Source: Rhynchopus sp. YZ270_cl-10 (lineage: Eukaryota > Euglenozoa > Diplonemea > Diplonemida > Diplonemidae). From it: DNA of 64,000 nucleotides. Location of the stretch: the NCBI GenBank assembly GCA_964035575.1, contig OZ037839.1, positions 620,001-684,000 on the forward strand. Direction: 5' to 3'. Shown piece by piece: positions 48,644 to 58,420 of this stretch. Numbering within the stretch: position 1 is the first letter of the stretch; every line of letters starts with the position of its first letter. The notes beneath the pieces are model-generated. The model worked only from the letters and a program-made list of their open reading frames with translations. It made no database searches and was not told where the DNA came from. Position numbers and translations under genes: made by a program.

Positions 48644-49645
48644 CTAAAAACCAACGTCACCTAGTCTGCTGCGTACAACGTTGCTACACTTGTCCATTCC
48701 GTCGACTTTCGACAACATTTTGCAGTTGGAAAGAAACCTGTCACCAATCATGGTGACTGCTTGCAGGCCGGTGAAGTCCACTTCCGACAACGTTGTGCAG
48801 AAGGAGAGAAAATTGGTACCAATCGTGGTGACTGATTGCAGGCCGGTGAAGTCCACTTTCGACAACGTTGTGCAGTTGCAGAGAAACCCGCCACTAATCG
48901 TGGTGACTGCTTGCAGGCCGCTGAAGTCCACTTCCGACAACGTTGTGCAGTTGGAGAGAAAATAATTACCAATCGTGGTGACTGCTTGCAGGCCGGTGAA
49001 GTCCACTTTCGACAACGATGTGCAGTTGTAGAGAAACCCGTCACTAATCGTGGTGACTGCTTGCAGGCCGCTGAAGTCCACTTCCGACAACATTTTGCAG
49101 TTGTAGAGAAAATTGGTACCAATCGTGGTGACTGCTTGCAGGCCGGTGAAGTCCACTTTCGACAACGATGTGCAGGAGGAGAGAAACCCGTCACTAATCA
49201 TGGTGACGCAGGGTAATGCAGGCAGGTGCAGTGTGATGCCACAGTTGTCATCCACATTGGGTACGCAACTGAAACCAATGCGCGTTACGTCACTACGTGA
49301 GAAGAAGGCTTTTGGAATCTCAGTCGCAACTTCTGCCTGAAGAAGCAAGCTGGCCACCTTCGGATCGTCCACCTGCTGCAACCTTTCTGCTGTGATGTTT
49401 GTCTCACCCAATGCATGAAGAGCTGATATGGCTTCGTACTTCATCGTTTTCGTCAACACGACTGTGTCTCCAGCACTCAGTTCTGTGATGTCCTCTCCTT
49501 CCTCCTTCCCTCCGAAGCCCATGCGGAAGCTGTCTTCGCACAACTCTGTTGCAGACGCCACCTTCTGCCGCATCGTCTCCGTTGTGTCGTTCTCACCCAC
49601 CTCCATCACGAAGTCCTTCCCCAAGCCCTGGATAGTCAGTTCCAT
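48644..49645 (-). CDS. Ubl-LRR protein, array member G (isolated)
   Basis: A 333-residue protein with Ubl (MELTIQGLGKDFVMEVG), linker, the HLPALPCVTTIG block (here PCVTMISDGFL), seven LRR_5 cassettes and the common tail DKCSNVVRSRLGDVGF. It lies 17 kb from the main array, separated by transposon-rich DNA, but its cassettes are as similar to those of D-F as theirs are to each other. The start at 49645 fits the MELT rule. Its 155-codon ORF partner is absent: homology to the array units ends about 60 bp downstream of the stop, where repeat DNA begins. Confidence 0.87.
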   Translation of the reverse strand: MELTIQGLGKDFVMEVGENDTTETMRQKVASATELCEDSFRMGFGGKEEGEDITELSAGDTVVLTKTMKYEAISALHALGETNITAERLQQVDDPKVASLLLQAEVATEIPKAFFSRSDVTRIGFSCVPNVDDNCGITLHLPALPCVTMISDGFLSSCTSLSKVDFTGLQAVTTIGTNFLYNCKMLSEVDFSGLQAVTTISDGFLYNCTSLSKVDFTGLQAVTTIGNYFLSNCTTLSEVDFSGLQAVTTISGGFLCNCTTLSKVDFTGLQSVTTIGTNFLSFCTTLSEVDFTGLQAVTMIGDRFLSNCKMLSKVDGMDKCSNVVRSRLGDVGF

Positions 49646-51260
49646 TTTATGTGTCTCTTGATGTATCTCTGCGGGTGGGTTGTTGGGTAAGGAAGAGCTT
49701 TTAACCCGCAAACCCCAAGATTTTTTATCATCTGAATCCATGCTTGTAGCTATCTAGCCGTGGTACGTGGCGATTTTTTTCGCCAAAAGAAAGAAAAAAA
49801 TCGGCCGGAAAGAAATTTCCCTCGGGCAATAAATTTCCTCAGGAAATAAATTTCCTTCCGGGATATGCACCTGGGAACTGGGTTGCATCCTGTACCTTAA
49901 TTATTTTTGCCTGCGGCGCCATGTTTCATTTTTTGTTCCGCAAAAAAGGGTTCGTTGAGTGACTCTGGTGTCAGGGATTACGCTCCACGTGTGGAACGTA
50001 TGGAAATCCATACGTGAATTGTTTTTGAAAAGGTGGAATCAATACGTGTCCATATGTAGGTAATTTGGGTTTTGGATTGAGGCTGGGGTGGGGGTAGGTG
50101 AGGAGTGCACAGTGCACATGGGGGCTCCGCCCCCACCCCTCACCTACCCCCCACAGAATTCTATTTTTAGAAGACAATTTTCTTCTATTTTACCGGAAAA
50201 GGAAGATGCAGCATGGCGAAAGAAAAAATATTGCGTACCGTGGCTTCGCTAGAAACTTTCGTTTTAGCAAAATATGGAAGTAAAATTTACGGAACTGGGT
50301 GATAGTATTACCAACAAAAGTGCCATTTTTTGTGTCAATATTTAAAGAAATGTTGCGTACCGTGGCTTCGCCAGAACCTTTGGGTGACATGACCCCGTCC
50401 ATCTCCCATTTTTTTGATAAAACAACTTTTCCGGCTTTGAGCGTACAAACAAAAGACCCGATCTTTTCCCCCAGTTCTTTCGAACTTTCACAGCCCTTCT
50501 CATCCAACTTTGCCAGGGAGAGCGCGCGCGAGGTTTTTAATTGTTTTTGATTAGAATTGTACGTGTTGAAAATCCACACGTACAAGTATTTCGGTGCTCC
50601 GGAGCCTGTGCGCGCTGTGATGGGGTCACTTTGCGCTGAGAAATGAGTATTTTTGACCTAAAATGCATGTATCAGTTTTTACAGGCCATTTTTCAGGTTT
50701 TGTGTGCAAAGTATGGTCGCTACTTGACTTCTGAAGGAAAAGGGCAAAGTGAACGTGGGGGCAGTTTGCCTAGCTGCGAACTTTGCTGCATGTTGTGACC
50801 CACCATTTGACGGACGGAGCTCGTAGAACCCAATGAGGAGTGAGAAAGAAGGATATGGTCAAAGAAAAAAGTAGCGTACCATGCGCCTGCGGCGCAAGCT
50901 TGCATTACATCATTCCCGTGACATAGTTTGGCTGTAAAAAAAAGGTGCAATTTTAAGCGCATTTTTTAATGAATTGCCCTGTTTTTCAGCAACAAGCGTC
51001 ACAGGTTCAAAAGAAAACGAAGGTGTTCCTGCTGATGGCGGAGGAGTAGGAAGACTTCGCTCCCCCATATTTGTTTCCGGAATTGAGCTTCTGAGGACCT
51101 TTTTCGCGCGAAGCGCGAATATTATTTTTTCCCAAAAAGAAAGAAATTGGCCGTGGTATTCTAAAATTTTTCGGGAAAAACGGCATATTTAGCGATAAGT
51201 ATGTCTCGTCATAAAAAATATAGGGGATGGGGGTATTCCAAGAGGTAATCCAGCTTAACC
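49646..51260. repeat. Repeat-rich intergenic region
   Basis: 49900-49970 is another CGCCTGCGGCGCC unit. 50088-50158 is a long hairpin with arms GTAGGTGAGG/CCTCACCTAC and inner GTGCAC and GGGGGC/GCCCCC stems. 50229 and 50352 carry TGCGTACCGTGGCTTCGC. 50600-50690 is one GGTGGGGTCA-type unit, and 51103-51119 is the hairpin TTCGCGCG/CGCGCGAA-like. A 131-codon minus-strand ORF at 50190-50585 overlaps these repeats and is not called as a gene. Confidence 0.5.
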
Positions 51261-51560
51261 AGGTTAAGAGAATCAGACGAAAGTTTTGGAATGTTCACAT
51301 GGCGCGGCCGATGACCCCAAAATAGCAGAACATAGCACAAAAATAGAACAAAAATAGCACAAAAAACAGCACCCCCTTTCAGCCACACCATCAGATACTT
51401 CATTCTGGAATAAAGCCCACCTGCTTGACCTGAAGGCCGGCACCCCGGCGGTGACAGAAAGACCTGCCCCGCACGTCCTCTGTGTAGGGTCCGTTGGAAG
51501 AAAAAGAATCGGTAACAGAAACAAAAGGAAAGGGGAGGAGAAGGCCATTTTTGTTGTGTC
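51261..51560. repeat. 270-bp dispersed repeat, copy 2
   Basis: High-identity copy of 39161-39430, in the same orientation, continuing into TTGTTGTGTCGACAATCGCC, which links it to the insertion block at 46.1 kb. Confidence 0.7.
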
Positions 51561-52784
51561 GACAATCGCCGAGTAATCCCACCAGGTGGGAGAACTTGGG
51601 TCTGTACTCATTGTTGGCCGAAGCCTTTGTACTACGGAAGGTATAGACGTAGTTCGTCCTGAACCCTTAAGAGCAACTACTACAGTTTTTTTGAGAACTG
51701 TCGCGTTTTTTTTTTTTTTTTTTGATTTTTTTTTTGAGTGTTTTTTCCCCCACAAAAAAAGATGCCTCTTCTGTGTGCATATACAGAGGGCTGTGCAAAA
51801 TATGGTGTAAAAAAATATAATGGAAGGTGGGAAGGTTAATGACGTCACCCTTTTCTTTCCCTCTCCCCCAACCTGGATCAGGAAATACCCCAACCCCAAC
51901 CCTTTTGCTATTAGGAACGAAGTTACTCGTTACAAGATTTAGTAGGGTTCTGTAAGGTTCCCCGAGGGTTATCGAACCCCCCCAGAGACCACTTCGTTGA
52001 CACGCACACGGTTTCCACGAGGGGGGGGGAAAAAGGTAGAGTTGAAATATAAAGCCCTCTCGTGAACAGTGAAAAGAAATAAGAGAAGTACACACAACGC
52101 ATCACCGTTCAAGGCGAACGCAGGCACTAACAAAAAAAAAAAATCAATACTTCCTGGCTTTTTGAAAGCTCAGGGAAAGACTGGCTCTCCCCCCATCACA
52201 CAGGAGTGCACCTTTTTTTACTTTTTTTCTCGAATAAAAAAGACAAAACGGCAACGGCACACCCTCTATAGCCTGGGGGCGTCTAGTGGCCGCAGTCTGT
52301 TGGTGTGTCCGTTGCAAAAGGAAAGAAAAAATGTTGTTTGATTTTTTTTAAAAAAGACTACCATCATCGGGATAGCAGCCACCGATATTTCCCCTTTTCT
52401 TAATTTGTTGGAGTAGTGTAGCTGCCTCGGTTGTGTTGCCACAGTTGGTGCAGTCTCCACTTTCTTCACATAAATCCAGAAAAAAACGCAAAAAAATGGC
52501 GTTATTTTTCAAAGGAAAGAAAATTCGACAGAAGAATGACACATCAATAGGTGTGTGTTTAGGTGATGTGGTCTGACACTGAGGGATACTGTCGCTCTTT
52601 ACCACATGACAACACTTGACATGACCATGACAAATACATGAAACAACACACAATAAAACAAAGCGTGTAACGACAGCTTCTTTGCCATAATAAAGTGTTC
52701 GCCGTTCGTGCACACCTCCGCAGGGATCGATGTGATGGGGGTGCAGATATGGGGTGGGTGTGGAGGGTGGAGGGGCAGATGTGA
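51561..52784. repeat. Mixed repeats including a SINE-like copy and a CTNCGNTTEA fragment
   Basis: 51955-52133 is a SINE-like copy (TATCGAACCCCCC, GCACACGG, CCCTCTCGTGAACAGTG, GCATCACCGTTC, ACGCAGGCACT). 52405-52465 on the minus strand reads SGDCTNCGNTTEAATLLQQ. The rest is not recognised. Confidence 0.5.
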
Positions 52785-54931
52785 TCAGCAGTTCAGCCGG
52801 TTCTCGAGCTTTCTCGCTTGCGACTCGGAGGTTTTCAAGTCATGCTGGATTGTGGCCTGTGTAAACTCATCTTCCAGACCCATCTTCTGGTGCATTGTGT
52901 GCGCTTCCTGCTCATCATTGTACTCCTGCTGCAACTTCGATGCTGAGAGAGGGAAAGTGTCATTTTTTTTTTTTTGAAAACTTGGTTGTATTAGTGTAGC
53001 CACCCTAGAGTGTGCTCCACTATATATTTTTTTTTTGTCCCGGCAATTGCAGGGCTATTTCTAAAAACCTGTCCCTGTCCCTGATTTTTGGAAAATGAAA
53101 GTTGCCAAAAAAATTGCACGGGGCTTATATACAGGACTGCCAAAAAATTTGCACGTACTACAGTACTTACCAAGAGGGGGGGATGGGCTTTCTGCTTGCA
53201 GAAAGTTGCCGATTTTTTTTTGTGTTGAAAAGTTTTCTTCCAGATTGTGCAAGACACGGGGGTTTTGGTGTATTCTGAAAAATCCTAGAGGGCGCACCAG
53301 GCCGCGTGCCGGAGGCACTATGAGGGGGTTTCTTAGAAAACTTGTTCTCTACACTAATATCACACCGACACCGTACTCATTTTAACAAAAACCAAGAACT
53401 TGCCCAATTCTGCAAATTGACCCCACACAGAACGGGCGGATTCCGGAAATGCAAATGCCGGTGTTTTCGTGCATTTTCATGTTTCAGGATCAGGGAGAGA
53501 AAATCTGGGTTGTGGGATTTACCTTGGCCCCTTTACCTTACACTCATTTTGACCAAAACCAAGAACTTGGCCATTTCGGCAAAGTGACCCCACCACAGCG
53601 CGGACAGATTCCGGAAATGCCAATCGCAGTATGTTTTGGGGCTGAAAAATTTTCAGAGTAAAATTTTTTTGAGCAGCATTTTTTGGCCGAAAATGGGCCC
53701 CACATATTAGTGACCGGGCTCATATTTTCAAAAATTTAAGTGGTCAAAAAATTGTCCAATTTTCGAGATTGACCCCATCACTGTGCGGGTGGATCCCAAA
53801 AATGCAAATAAGGACGTTTTTGGCACAAAATAAATCTGCCAAAAAAATTGTGTCCCGGGTTGGATTTTGGGCCCCCCGGACCCCATATTTAGAAATAGCC
53901 CTGGGCAATTGCCTAACCCTGGTGGATAACTGAGGGGTGAAAAGAATAGAAAACGACTTCAGGATAATGACAGTCGAAAAGAAAACACTTTTTCCGTTTA
54001 TGATGGTGTTTTTCGCCAAAATTCAGGAAGAAAAGTGAGAACATCGAGGCACCGAGGTCCAGTCGGCCGACCGAGAGGGGAGGGGGGATTCGACGGGAGC
54101 TTCGCGGGAAGACAAAGTGAAAAAATTCTTCTCTGATTAACTGCCATCTGCAAATGCTGTGACACAGGGTTTTTATGTTGTGAAGGAGTGCGATACTAAA
54201 ACCCGCCTGAGTCTGACGCCAATCGAATGTGCACGTTGACATACACAGCGATGTCATGAAGAGCAACAGTGTTGCTAAGACGGATCCTCTGGCTGAACTG
54301 GCTGAAGGGGGATGAAGTCTTACGCGGCACTACGTGCGATAAGCAGACACATTCAAGCGAGGGGGCGAGAAAAGGTAAATATATTTCGGATTTTTCGGGC
54401 AGATTTTTCGGGCGCGGGTCCCGATCCGCCTGTTGAAAAACACCACTGTGTATCGAAGCATCGAAGGATGGACGCAGATGTCGAAAGCGGCAAGGAAAGA
54501 GAATGGTCAATGGGGGTCGTCACGAGCGCCTACCCCGCTGCTAAAGTCTTTTCTCTTCTCTTCTGCACCGCACACACCTGCCGCATCGGAACGTCCGACG
54601 AAGACGAGATGTGTTGCCGTGTCTGTTTTGATGGTACAATTGTACAATCCAGACACTATTTGTTTGTGTCTGCGTTTCCTCGTTGTATTGCCCCCTTTTG
54701 TATTATTTGTATTTGCCCTTCCTAACCCCCATCAGAGAGAGGCCACCCAAAAAAAGTTTTTTTCCCTGGATTTTCGACTCCGTGAAAAGGCGCGAAGAGG
54801 AGAGGAAAAAATGCCAAATTATTTAATAATGTGTTTTTAACGTAGATGATGCCAGCTTTGTTGTTGTGTCATTACATACCCAGGGCTTCATCAGACTCGT
54901 ACTGCTGAACCTTCTTCACAACGTCTGTCAT
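52785..54931 (-). CDS. Probable two-exon gene for a 69-residue coiled-coil protein
   Basis: Exon 1 (54931-54880) encodes MTDVVKKVQQYESDEAL plus one base and ends at GTATGTAA. Exon 2 (52942-52785) follows CTTTCCCTCTCTCAG and restores the phase (G + CA), giving SKLQQEYNDEQEAHTMHQKM and a charged helix ending KLENRLNC and a stop. The joined product is a continuous acidic amphipathic helix. SDEALASKLQQEYNDE resembles the (S)DExLAxxLQxEE pattern of some ubiquitin-binding helices, though this is weak. The 1.94-kb intron is full of dispersed repeats. Alternative: exon 1 or exon 2 belongs to another transcript. Additional internal exons cannot be excluded. Confidence 0.5.
53390..53800 (-). repeat. 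Inverted GGTGGGGTCA repeat block inside the intron
   Basis: Three units on the minus strand (near 53415, 53590 and 53770) matching 40.3-40.9 kb (GGCATTTCCGGAATCNGTCC, GGTGGGGTCA, GCCGAAATGG). It is part of the same family as the MITE interior. Confidence 0.65.
53801..54840. other. Unrecognised intronic or intergenic DNA
   Basis: Unique within the window. A 137-codon plus-strand ORF (54312-54725) has unremarkable composition and no domain, and overlaps equally long minus-strand ORFs; it is not called. Confidence 0.35.
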
Positions 54932-55870
54932 TTCGAGTGATGTACGTGTGGTGTTATCCTGCAGGTGGGTGGGGAGACAAAAAAAAAAAGGTGAAATAAT
55001 TTGCAGGAACTGAAAAAAGATCATGGGCATCCCTTTTTTGTTGTATCAGCAACCACTTTACACCTTACTGGTTGAAAGATCTGCACTCAATGTCTTTTTA
55101 ATAACTTTTTTTTTGTGATAATCTGTCTCGCCTATTCACAACTACGTACAGTCTTTCACCATCATTTTTTTCTCTTTGATCTAGCCTGCTCTTGAGGTGG
55201 CTTTCATTTGTGGGTACGACAAAGTGAAGGTGATAGTGCAAAACGCCTCTGGGACGCAGGCACTCATGACACCCCGCCTTCGCTGTATTTCATTTTTGTG
55301 GATGCAATTTTTGTGTGCACTCTTTGGCTGATGCCGTGTCGACACCTCGATTTTTTGTTTAGTGTGAACTCCACGTATTTTTTATTTCGCAAAAAATCGG
55401 ATCCATGCATGAAAAATCTTTTCATTTCAATAACAACAACAACGCGATACTACATACGAAAACTCATTCCCCCAAAGCAAATTGGGGGAGAAAAACAAAA
55501 TAAAAAATAAAAATAAACAGAAAAGAGGGTCAGGGGGATTTGACATAACTAACCGAAGGGAGGGTTTGAAAGTTTGTTTGTTTTGTTTTTGTTTTTTTGT
55601 TTTTGCCACTCTGTTTGTTTTGTATTGTATTTCATTGTAGTAGCTTTGTAAGGGAGGGGGGAAATATTACCTTAAAACTGAATGCGCCTCTGTGTGCACA
55701 CACGAGAAAAAAAAAATGGAATGATCCATTTTGGGGAAGGGTTTTTTAAAAGTTGGGAAATGGTTGGGTTTTATTTGAAACTGCAGCAACTTCATTTCTG
55801 GTATTTTTTTCAAAGGGGAAAAAAAAAAGTAGTTTCGGCCCCTTCCCATACACCACAACCGAGTATGAGC
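54932..55870. other. Intergenic region upstream of the two-exon gene
   Basis: 55228-55268 carries 'GTGCAAAACGCCTCTGGGAC', a SINE-like fragment. 55040-55115 resembles 51553-51620. The remainder is A/T-rich with no gene. Confidence 0.4.
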
Positions 55871-56060
55871 AACAAGGGGGTATGACTAGTTACATGTCAA
55901 GACTAAATAATGACAATACCCCCAGTCAAATGACAAGGCCTAACGCCACTCATTACATATAGGGGTCTTGTCGTTAGTTAGTCTTGTCATGTAACTGGTC
56001 ATGCACCTTGTCATATGACTAGTCATAGGTGGTAACTAGGTCGTGGTGATATGGTTGGGG
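55871..56060. mobile_element. TTGTCATGTAAC-type element end
   Basis: Contains inverted motifs GACTAGTTACATGTCAAGAC (55882 on) and GTCTTGTCATGTAACTGGTC (about 55980), and ends GGTGGTAACTAGGTCGTGGTGA, matching 41245-41268. It may be a small foldback relative of the CACGAC-ended elements. Confidence 0.45.
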
Positions 56061-56315
56061 CGGGAGGGGGGGTGAACAGAGGAGCGGCTGGGTAAACAGA
56101 TAATATCGTTTGATTGCACAATCTTCCTGTCAGGTTATGATTGGCATAGCGTGACCGTAAAGAACCATATCTCCTTCAAAGCAAGGATTGTAGGTTCTTT
56201 TGAAAAGGGGGTTTTTTCTTGGAAAGAAAAGTTAAACAGTTGTTTCATATACTAACTATTCTACTGAATAGAAGGTATAATAGGGTGCACTAAATGTACC
56301 CAAAGAAAAAGAAGT
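56061..56315. repeat. TATA-like dispersed segment
   Basis: 56245-56300 (TTTCATATACTAACTATTCT, then GAAGGTATAATAGGGT and ATGTACCCA) matches 57700-57765, where the same place reads GGTATAAATAGGGT. The TATAAATA could be a promoter of the repeat. Confidence 0.4.
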
Positions 56316-56460
56316 TAAACAGTGCCAAACGCCTCACCGTTCATCGGCGGGACGCAGGAGCACTGGGTCTCCGGATTGGAAGTCGAACCCCACCAGAGGG
56401 ACACTTCATTTGATATGCACACGGACTTGATTGAAAATACAAAGCCCCCTCGTGACTGTT
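56316..56460 (-). repeat. SINE-like repeat copy
   Basis: Minus strand: CCCCTCTG-like and GTGGGGTTCGACTTCC (B-box-like), CCAGTGCTCCTGCGTCCC and GGTGAGGCGTTTGGCACT. A second copy of the TATA-like segment lies just ahead on the plus strand. Confidence 0.45.
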
Positions 56461-56980
56461 CCTTGGTATTTAAAAACGAAACCAAACAAAACAAAAAGCA
56501 AAAAAAAAACGAGCCCTGAATTTACTTCGCTACCATGTGAACATAAGGGGAGGGGTACCCCGAGAAGGGAAAATATTGCACAGTGCTCGGCTCTCACAAG
56601 GCTCGCTCCCACGAAGGCGACACAGAAAAAAAATAAAATAAAAAGGTTGATCATGGTTTTACGCGACGGCCAACCCGATCATTGACATAACATTACTTCA
56701 AGAATTTGCATATGGCTCAGTCCATAACCCTCTCAACCCAAAAAAGTAACCTGAGCACTTATTGTAATATAAATTAACATCTGCTCAGATGTTTGGGTGT
56801 CTATGAACGGGGAGAGATTTTTTCACTAGCTCTCAGTAAGCTCTCACAGGCTCTCACAAGCTCTCACAAGGTCTCACAGGCTCTCACAAGCTCTCACAGC
56901 CTGTTACGTGTCCCACGGAGACGATCATAGAGCACCCAATGTTGTGTTCTGTTTTTGTTTTAATAAATCCAGAGTTAAGT
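56461..56980. other. Intergenic region with a (GCTCTCACA) minisatellite
   Basis: 56829-56905 holds about eight imperfect copies of GCTCTCACA(G/A). Otherwise no feature. Confidence 0.5.
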
Positions 56981-57930
56981 TTCCGAACTTCCATAAAAAT
57001 CCTGAAAAGGTCGAACATTATTACGGTCGATACTTTTTACGACAATAAAACAAAAACAGAACACAACATCTGAGCAGATGTAAATTGATATCCCAATAAG
57101 TGCTCGGGTTACCTTTTTTGGGGTGAGGGGCTTATGGACTGAGCCAGACATATAATTTTTTTTTTTGTTTTGCAGCGTCACCAACTCACCTTTGTCAAAA
57201 AAGACAATGGGTTTGTACGAAGATAAAAAAGAGAAAGATTGCCAAGAAGATGAACCTATTCCGGGTTTAGTCAAAAAAGAAATCTTAACATTTGGTGCGC
57301 CTGACGACCCCATATTGCGTACTTCTTGCGCACATAGTGCGTAGTTGTCGCGTACTTGGAGTTTTGAATTTCTGGGGTACCAAACATACACTTTGTTACT
57401 TTGTTGATTTTTTTTTCAGAGGGAAAAGTCGCGAAAAATGGGGGGAAATGGGGGAATTTGTTGAAACGCTTTTACACCCGATCAAAAAAAAAAAAATAAA
57501 GATAAAAACTTGTAAGATGAATGTGTCTCTCGTGCACATACACACATCAAGAGAAGAGAGAAGACGAAAAGTGCAAAACACCTCACAACAACCAAGCAGG
57601 GACATTTGGTTCTCTGCTTGTCGAATCCCACCCCAAAAAGAGCACTTCAGAGGCATAGGGGTATGTACAACAAAACCCAGCGTAAACAAACAGCGTGAAA
57701 ATTATTTCATATACTTTCTATTCTACTGAATTGAAGGTATAAATAGGGTCGAAATGTACCCAAAACTTTTGTTCGTTGAAAAGAAAAAAAGAAAAAAAGA
57801 TTTATCAGATGGACCTAAGCTTAAGGTGCTTAGCTGCTTCAAAGAAGAAGCCTTTTGACAAAGATTGCAGGAGGTTGTTTGCAGGCACTGCACCTCCCAT
57901 CTCTTAAGAAGGAATCTCAGACCAACACTG
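56981..57930. repeat. Dispersed repeats shared with 2.5-3.5 kb, plus a SINE-like copy
   Basis: 56984-57040 matches 3477-3530, and 57308-57385 matches 2511-2610. 57510-57665 contains TAAGATGAATGTGTCTCTCG, GTGCAAAACACCTCAC and a B-box-like string (minus strand GGGATTCGACAAGC). The two distant loci share several repeats but in a different order. No gene. Confidence 0.5.
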
Positions 57931-57934
57931 CCCA

Positions 57935-58090
57935 CACGACGGTGAAGTATAGTACATTACAAGTGAAGTTACATGTAACGTTACAAGTGAAAAACCGTTA
58001 CAAGTGAGTTACAAGTGAGTTACATGTAACAAAAGTTACATGTAACTCACTTGTAACTCCACTTGTAACACCCGTTACTTCACCGTCGTG
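57935..58090. mobile_element. 156-bp foldback element with CACGACGG ends
   Basis: Begins CACGACGGTGAAGTA and ends TACTTCACCGTCGTG. The interior is built from GTTACAAGTG and GTTACATGTAAC in both orientations. CA flanks both sides, as at the 35.8-38.8-kb element, which has the same CACGACGG ends but different subterminal motifs. It is a minimal member of that family. Confidence 0.7.
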
Positions 58091-58420
58091 CATCTTTGAA
58101 ACATACGCCCCACCCCCCCACCTCCCCCACATACCCCAATACACTTTAACTTTTTTTTTTGCAATTTCGCTTACATCAGTACAGACTGATTGGAGGTATC
58201 TATACAAAAAATTATTCTTTGATAATGTTGGAGTGTAAGTTGGTTGCCTCGGTTGTGTTGCCACAGTTTGTACAATCTCCACTTCTTCTTTTTTTTTTTT
58301 GCGCTTTTTTTTTAGCTATCCTTTCCTCATTTACACGCTATTTTACACTGGAAAAAAAAATAAATCATAACGTTAATCTCACATTTGATATGAATCATTC
58401 GTTTTTTTATTCAAAAAAAA
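58091..58420. other. 3' flank of the membrane LRR gene
   Basis: 58238-58285 is a third copy of the CTNCGNTTEA segment (frame differs). T- and A-runs fill the rest. Confidence 0.4.

Noticed and set aside
50190-50585. 131-codon minus-strand ORF
   Set aside because: It overlaps copies of the TGCGTACCGTGGCTTCGC repeat also found at 44.6 kb in another frame, so it is probably repeat DNA open by chance.
54312-54725. 137-codon plus-strand ORF
   Set aside because: Overlaps comparable minus-strand ORFs, has no domain and no repeat of it in the window; composition alone does not support a gene.
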